From the NCBI RefSeq assembly GCF_030272615.1, contig NC_081405.1:612412920-612476919 (forward strand): a DNA stretch of 64,000 nucleotides. Direction: 5' to 3'. Positions 58,840 to 64,000 of this stretch are shown in pieces. The position numbers were made by a program, and so were the translations under genes. This DNA is from Cryptomeria japonica (Eukaryota > Streptophyta > Pinopsida > Cupressales > Cupressaceae). The notes beneath the pieces were generated by a model. It had not been told where the DNA came from. It did not search any database and worked only from the letters and a program-made list of their open reading frames with translations. Positions within the stretch are counted from its first letter, which is position 1. Each line of letters begins with the position of its first letter.

Positions 58840-59410
58840 TTTACCTCTAGCGGGCCTGCCCTCCCAACTTTCTCTTTTAGAAGGTAAGAGGGGAATGACC
58901 CAAGTGAGTACACTCGGACCTGGGGTTCCCAACTCACTATAATAAATAGGCCATTGACTACTAAAGGGTTAATGGTTGGGGCTATATGAGAGTTCACTCT
59001 CACATTGGGTGCTTAGTAGGATCCTAGAGATCTCAATCATGCTTGCGTGACTACTAAGTTCTTGGTGCTTCGTTGGGCTATAGGCCTCAATTGTGCTTGC
59101 GCAACTGCGAAGGGTAGCTCCTAGCGAGAAGACTTACTAAACACCTTGTTCATAGTGGCCAAAAACCCTCTAGTCATTGGTGCAAGAGGTCGGACCTCTG
59201 AAGTGGCCCATATTCTTACGGCCTTTAGTAGAGACACAAAGTTCGCCATGAGGAGTTTTCATGGGAATTGATGCTTGGCTACCCCGAGAAGTGAGTGTCG
59301 TGGAGGGGAGCCAGTGGGGTCAAGCATCTAAGTGTCCGCTCTGGGTAAGCGTAGATGGGAAACCAATTGGGATTCAATGACTATTGTCCTTGCCAGCCTT
59401 AAGAATGTTG
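58840..59410 (+). promoter_or_regulatory. Conserved GC-rich leader block of gypsy-2
   Basis: Counterpart of 1040-1610. Shared words include 'gtcggacct', 'tagtagagacacaaagttcg', 'aggagttttc' and 'gagccagtggggtcaagcat'. A stem-loop AGAGGT-CGG-ACCTCT lies at 59185-59199; the gypsy-1 version pairs too. No common reading frame. Confidence 0.65.
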
Positions 59411-59815
59411 TATATGAGCATGAGTGTCTTTGAGATAATATGCATTTAATTATTGTGTTTGCTTTGTTTGATACATACTTGCCAAGAGTAGACTAAAAAC
59501 ACATCACTATCCCCAAAAACTTTGCAAAAATATTTGTCAAGACACAAACAAATTGTCCAAGTCATTACCCACACCAAGTCCAAAATTGCGTCAAAACTCC
59601 GTCCGTCCCATTTTTCATAAGCCTAAGAGAGAAGCTAAGAGTTTATCCTCTACATCAACATTCAAGTTTGTCCTTTGAAACACCTACTATCATCCAAATC
59701 AGGGTGGTCATATCCCTTCATACAACTTGCCATTTAAATAGATCCTTCATGTTCATGCCAAAGACAACCTAGTCATCAAGTTTTCTTCTAAACCATCACT
59801 ACCATACCTTCTTCA

Positions 59816-60065
59816 TCAATCATCCTCAAATTTCTTAAGTCCTTTCATCCTCAAATTTCTTAAGTCCTTTCATCACAAATTTCTTAAGTTCTTTCATCCA
59901 CAAATTTCTTAAGTCCTTTCATCCTCAAATTTCTTAAGTCCTTTCATCACAAATTTCTTAAGTCCTTTCATCCTCAAATTTCTTAAGTCCTTTCATCACA
60001 AGTTTCTAAAATCCTTCCATCACAAATTTTCTAAGTCATTTCATCACATTTTTCCTAAGTCTTTT
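59816..60065 (+). repeat. ~24-bp minisatellite just before gag
   Basis: About ten copies of 'aaatttcttaagtcctttca' with a TCCTC or TCAC joint. The array ends 48 bases before the gag ATG. gypsy-1 lacks it at the same place. Confidence 0.9.
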
Positions 60066-60112
60066 CATCACAAATATCGTGTATGGTCGCAACTTGATCC
60101 CAAAAGAAAAAG

Positions 60113-61745
60113 ATGGCTGATCAACAATATGGCATGCCAGACATTGGTGTCCTAAATGAAGATCCCACGCAAGATCATACACAAAGTGGGCAACCAAGCG
60201 ATCAAGATCAAAGCCAAAATCTTGACATGGTTAACCAAGATGAACTTTGTCCGGAAGTGCAAACTTTCCTAGCGGATTCTTATAACCAAGAGATGATAGA
60301 AAAGTTTATTAAACACAATCCTATTGCACTTCTGAAAACTCTTCTTGAACATGGAGCTCAACTTCCACCTGAATTTAATAGATCCGCTCTCATCCAACAA
60401 CCACAAGGAGACCTCGCTTCCACACAAAGTACTACACCTACTATTCAAACTCAATCAATTGCAGCCCCATCAATCATCCAAGCCCAATCAATGCCACCCG
60501 CGACACCTCCCACCACGGTCTCCATTCCGCCTTCTTTCTCCTTACCATCCATACCACTATCAAATCCAATCTCATCCATTCTCCAACAAACTTCTATACC
60601 GCCTCCTTCTATTCAACCACATTTCTATTCCACAAACTTCCCTTTCTCCCAACAATGTCGTAAATTTTATCCAGACCGCATTCAATCCCGTCACAACAGT
60701 TGGCAGACCGCAACCAACTATCACACAAACCCCAACAACATCGGTCATCACATTCCACGTTCCCACCTCCTCATCATATCAATATATTGGTGGTGGTGCA
60801 CCTTCTTTGGTTCATCCAATTCTTGGGGCAAATACAATCCATCAATATCAAAGTCCACAACAAGACCTCATCAAGAAAATTCAAGACATGAAGAATATCA
60901 TCAAAAAAATGAAAGAAAAGACTAATAAAAGAAAATCTTACTCATTTGAAGAGTTTTGCCCTTGTCCTTACGACCCATCCATATCAGTTGCACCGTATCC
61001 CTCGGGATTTGAGATCCCTAAATTCACCAAGTATGAAGGCAAAGGAGACCCCCGTGACCATGTCCGCGAATTCCACATCTTATGCCAAGAAGTCTCCTAT
61101 AGTGACCTTTATCTTCCCAGACTCTTTCCCAAGAGTCTCATGGGAGACGCCCTGGCATGGTTCTCATCTTTACCACGAGGTTTCATTGTCTCTTTTCCAG
61201 ACTTGGCAGAAAAATTTGTGACCCACTATGCATACAACATGGGTAATGATGTTTCTATGATGGACCTATGTAATACAAAACAAAGGCCTGGAGAAACCTT
61301 CGCCAATTTCCTACAAAGATGGCGACATCTTATCAAAAAATTCCAGTGGGACATGCCAGAATAACATCAAATTGAACTATTTCAAAAGAACTTGGTGCAT
61401 GAACTTTTAAGACCTTTAATATCTCAATGTATCAAATCCTTCCAAAAATTGACCGATAAGGGGCTCGCCCTCGAATGTGTCTTGCTAGAGGAAGGAACCT
61501 TGAAACATTACCAGAAATCATCACAAAGTCCTTCCTCTTATCATAACGACAAGCCAAAATTCTGGGCTAAAAATAAAAACGTGGTCAATGATGGTGTAAC
61601 TGATGCAAACCAGGTCCAAATTGTGGCCGCTCCCCCAAAATCCACCACCAATATTCATCAATTCAACAATCAAAACAATTCAAATCAATCTCAAAAACCT
61701 CACAACAATGTCTCTATCCAGGGATGACCACCTCGATCGAATAAC
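60113..61745 (+). pseudogene. gypsy-2 gag
   Basis: The ATG at 60113 opens MADQQYGMPDIG. An acidic N-terminus and the EHGAQLPPEF segment lead to a Pro/Ser/Gln-rich linker (to ~60640). A frameshift near 60645 moves the frame; it continues with coiled-coil KKIQDMKNIIKKMKEK and the Gag capsid domain (KYEGKGDPRDHVREF, RLFPKSLMGDALAWFSSLP, NTKQRPGETFANFLQRW). In-frame stops: TAA 61362 and TGA 61725. After the first the frame is open through HQIELFQKNLVHELLRP. Gag forms the virus-like particle in the cytoplasm. With one frameshift and two stops this copy is not intact. Confidence 0.85.
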
Positions 61746-62590
61746 ATGACTCCAAGAGATTTCACTCCTCTTGTTGAGCCTATTGAAGTGGTGTTTCAAA
61801 AACTTGTCCAAGCAGGTATAGTGGTTTTTCCAATCACTCACCCGTTTGATCCCAATCAACCTAAACCAAGATGGTATAATGAAAATGAGTATTGTGAATA
61901 CCATCGTATTAAGGGACATGATACACGAAAGTGTATGAAACTGAAGATCTACATACAAGATCTCATTGATAGAGGTGAGATTGAGGTAGCAAATGCAAAA
62001 CCTGGTAATAACAATGACAAACTCAAAATGTACCAAGAACCCTTCCCAAAGCATGATAAAGGAAAAGGCTCATCATCTAACGCAATGGGTTATGACTACA
62101 CTAATCACGTAACCGGTTTTGATTTTTTAGTAAGTCGCATTGAACCTGCAGACAATCATGTCAATGTCATAACCATCCAAGGAGTTAATCCTCCTTCTTC
62201 CCAAAGCAGATCAAATCTGGCTAGAATAGTCATTCAAGGTGCCATGCCTTCCACCTCCCATTTCCAGAATGACTACAATGCAACTACACGCCGAGGAAGA
62301 GTCACCATCCAAGGAGTTCCTCCCCCACCAAACCCCCACCCATGTCTTCCACCCGCCGATATGACCTCCTTGATCGACTTGGGAAGACACCCGTGCAGAT
62401 CTCCATTTTGGAACTTCTTAAGACTTCTTCGATCCATAAAGAAATTTTGGAACAAGCCCTTCTCCAATCACGCATTCCTAATAACATCAATGCCACCCAA
62501 TTTCAAACCCTCATTGGAAACCTTGCTGCCTAGCAACATATTGTATTTAACTCCCAAGATGATCCTGCAGAGGAGGACCATAACAAACCT
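61746..62590 (+). pseudogene. gypsy-2 zinc-knuckle region and linker to protease
   Basis: Continues in the gag frame: LVEPIEVVFQKLVQAG, then the knuckle CEYHRIKGHDTRKC (~61894-61935), spaced C-X2-H-X4-GH-X4-C as in gypsy-1, followed by IQDLIDRGEIE. A frameshift in a C-rich stretch near 62335 moves it to LLDRLGKTPVQISILELL, where gypsy-1 has LGKTTTLISILELI. A TAG at 62531-62533 interrupts LAA*QHIVF. The atypical knuckle conserved in both elements suggests it is a real feature of this lineage, not a mutation. Confidence 0.8.
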
Positions 62591-63685
62591 TTGCACATTG
62601 AAGCTCTCATCCACAAGCATAAGGTCAAACGTATCCTGATAGACGGTGGATCCAGGCTTAATCTATGTACATACAAATTAATAAAACAATTGGGACTTTC
62701 TGAGGATCTGATAGACACATCAGGAAGGATCACAATAAAGGCATATGATGATGCAGAAAGAATTTCAAAGGGCGTGATCACCTTACCTCTTCAAGTGGGC
62801 CCCATTACAATTGAAACCCCTTGCCAAGTACTCGATCTTGATCTCCCCTACAAAATTCTCCTCGGGAGGCCATGGATTCATTCCTTGCAGGCCATACCCT
62901 CCACCTATCACCAATGCATCAAATTCCCCTATAATGGAAAAGTGATCACTGTCAAAGGTGATCCCCAACCTTTTCAATATTGCAAACTATTAGAGGGGAA
63001 GCATCCGTATCATTGCCCACTAAATACACCTTCGCTAACGCCTCCATTTGACACATCAAATGTTGCCTCCACATCATCCCAACCAAATAATCAAATCAAG
63101 ATCTTGGACAATGGCTGTGGAGAATACAAATTGGAGGACGTCTTATTAATAGGCAATCTCCCTCTCTCTCCTAAGTCATTTGGTAAACCAAAAGAGCTAA
63201 AAAAGGACCCGAAACTAGTCATGCAATGCCAAAACACCACCTTCCAGCAATGGGGCCCACTTGATAATGAGAACCTCAAAGCAGATATCTCTTCATGGCT
63301 GTACCGGGAAGAGGATGATGATCCAACAAGAATATCCAAAGAAATGTACCCAAAAGTATTTGCCATAGTTGAAAAAATGGGTTACAAAGGACACGGTCTA
63401 GGACCAGAGGAGAAAGGAAGAAAAGCACCCATAAATCCTATCTCCTATAGATACAACAGAGGCTTGGGGTACACCTTGGTGCCTAAGATTACTATCGCCG
63501 GTGCCCCTTCTAGTCCTTCTTCGGATATTGAAAGCGTTGACGAAGAGGAATTCCACGAAATGCCTTATGAATACGAGAAAGATACCTTCTTCGATGCTTA
63601 CATCAATACCATCACCCCCGTAACCCCTCCCACTTCACATGAGCTACATCTTGTCCATCCTGAACTCATTGACTGGGGCCAATGA
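62591..63685 (+). CDS. gypsy-2 protease with C-terminal G-patch segment
   Basis: The 364-codon open frame starts within the polyprotein; the ATG at 62591 is probably not a natural start. Retropepsin: RILIDGGSRLNLCT (catalytic Asp at residue 18), ITIKAYDDAERISKGVITLPL, and ILLGRPWIHSL (~93). Then NGCGEYKLEDVLL. Residues ~249-290 form a G-patch-like stretch: VEKMGYKGHGLGPEEKGR...GLGY. An acidic tail ends at TGA 63683. The G-patch is an RNA-binding glycine motif also found after the protease in some retroviruses and in plant gypsy elements. No damage within this part. Confidence 0.8.
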   Translation: MHIEALIHKHKVKRILIDGGSRLNLCTYKLIKQLGLSEDLIDTSGRITIKAYDDAERISKGVITLPLQVGPITIETPCQVLDLDLPYKILLGRPWIHSLQAIPSTYHQCIKFPYNGKVITVKGDPQPFQYCKLLEGKHPYHCPLNTPSLTPPFDTSNVASTSSQPNNQIKILDNGCGEYKLEDVLLIGNLPLSPKSFGKPKELKKDPKLVMQCQNTTFQQWGPLDNENLKADISSWLYREEDDDPTRISKEMYPKVFAIVEKMGYKGHGLGPEEKGRKAPINPISYRYNRGLGYTLVPKITIAGAPSSPSSDIESVDEEEFHEMPYEYEKDTFFDAYINTITPVTPPTSHELHLVHPELIDWGQ

Positions 63686-64000
63686 GACAAACCCACTTTA
63701 GATATCTGCGTCGATGACAATGCTCTCATTGCTCTCCTAACAATGCAAAATATGGAAGATTGTAATAGAATTGAGGGTATTCAACTACACAAAAAGGGAT
63801 ACTTTGGTAGTCAAGTCAATGCCCTTATCCACAAAAAAGATAATAAAAGAAAAAGATATGATTTCCTAGGTGAAAACCTCCCTGAGGCGCTTTCGGATGA
63901 ACAAGAAATAAAAACAAAGGGCGTATCTGAAAGTGAAAACCTGGAAAAGGCACTTGACGATGAGGGATTTGACCTCCCTACCATTGGTTACCTTCCACAG
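63686..64000 (+). pseudogene. gypsy-2 pol continuing to the window edge
   Basis: After the TGA at 63683-63685 the same frame stays open to base 64000: DKPTLDICVDDNALIALLTM, then NALIHKKDNKRKRYDFLGEN and an acidic stretch. The reverse transcriptase should follow outside the window. The single stop is probably a point mutation (a TGG codon is likely) or could mark a read-through site. I cannot tell which. Confidence 0.65.

Larger units (their letters stand above)
56043..64000 (+). mobile_element. gypsy-2: Ty3/gypsy element, right end outside window
   Basis: 5' LTR (56043-57135), primer-site-like sequence, ~3 kb leader, gag (60113 on), zinc knuckle, protease and a G-patch-containing segment, open to the window edge. 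Same Tat/Ogre-like lineage as gypsy-1, which it matches in the leader block, Gag, protease and linker. Damage is limited to two frameshifts and a few stops in the visible part, so it is younger or better kept than gypsy-1. Confidence 0.85.

Noticed and set aside
59816-60065. Regular short repeats as a CRISPR array
   Set aside because: The units are back to back without unique spacers, and the context is a plant retrotransposon.

Overview
This window looks like intergenic DNA from a large, retrotransposon-rich seed-plant genome. A gymnosperm is my best guess, but the sequence does not prove it. I find no intact host gene, no tRNA or rRNA gene and no CRISPR array. Almost everything recognisable belongs to LTR retrotransposons of two kinds. 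The first is Ty1/copia: LTRs of about 1.5-1.7 kb starting TGTTGGC, an initiator-Met-tRNA primer site and a single gag-pol frame. The second is Ty3/gypsy of Tat/Ogre type: LTRs starting TGTAGAC, a long non-coding leader, gag-protease and, in one copy, an antisense extra gene.

Layout. 1-27966 is gypsy-1, entering from the left edge. It has a leader with ~302-bp repeats and a conserved GC-rich block, a broken gag-protease, a deleted pol of which only the integrase tail survives, an antisense plant-mobile-domain gene and a 3' LTR. copia-A (6619-22372, + strand, target duplication AAATA) sits inside gypsy-1, just after the protease. copia-B (13110-20825, - strand) sits inside the 3' untranslated part of copia-A. 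copia-A and copia-B are the same family in opposite orientation, so they form a very long inverted repeat.

27967-41748 is old debris. It holds a copia LTR stub, a DUF4283-type LINE ORF1 fragment, a degenerate minus-strand LTR, the 3' end of another gypsy element, a ~144-bp tandem array split by an LTR-like insertion, and several kb of AT-rich DNA with nothing I can name.

41754-50824 is a gypsy-type solo LTR (TTAAT on both sides) that carries copia-C (42849-50475). copia-C is a full-length element whose 1364-codon gag-pol has no frameshift, only point stop codons. 50825-56042 holds a 465-bp tandem duplication, a coiled-coil-like coding scrap and a second solo LTR (53284-55084, - strand, AATAC on both sides).

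56043-64000 is the 5' part of gypsy-2: 5' LTR, primer site, a 3-kb leader with repeated hairpins and minisatellites, gag, protease and a G-patch segment, running off the right edge.

How the parts fit: each insertion is dated relative to its neighbours by nesting and target duplications. Decay is dominated by CAG-to-TAG stop codons, as expected for cytosine deamination in a CHG-methylated genome. The parts most worth follow-up are the antisense plant-mobile-domain gene, the two-copy conserved gypsy leader with base-pair-preserving hairpins, and the copia-A/copia-B inverted repeat as a possible source of double-stranded RNA.
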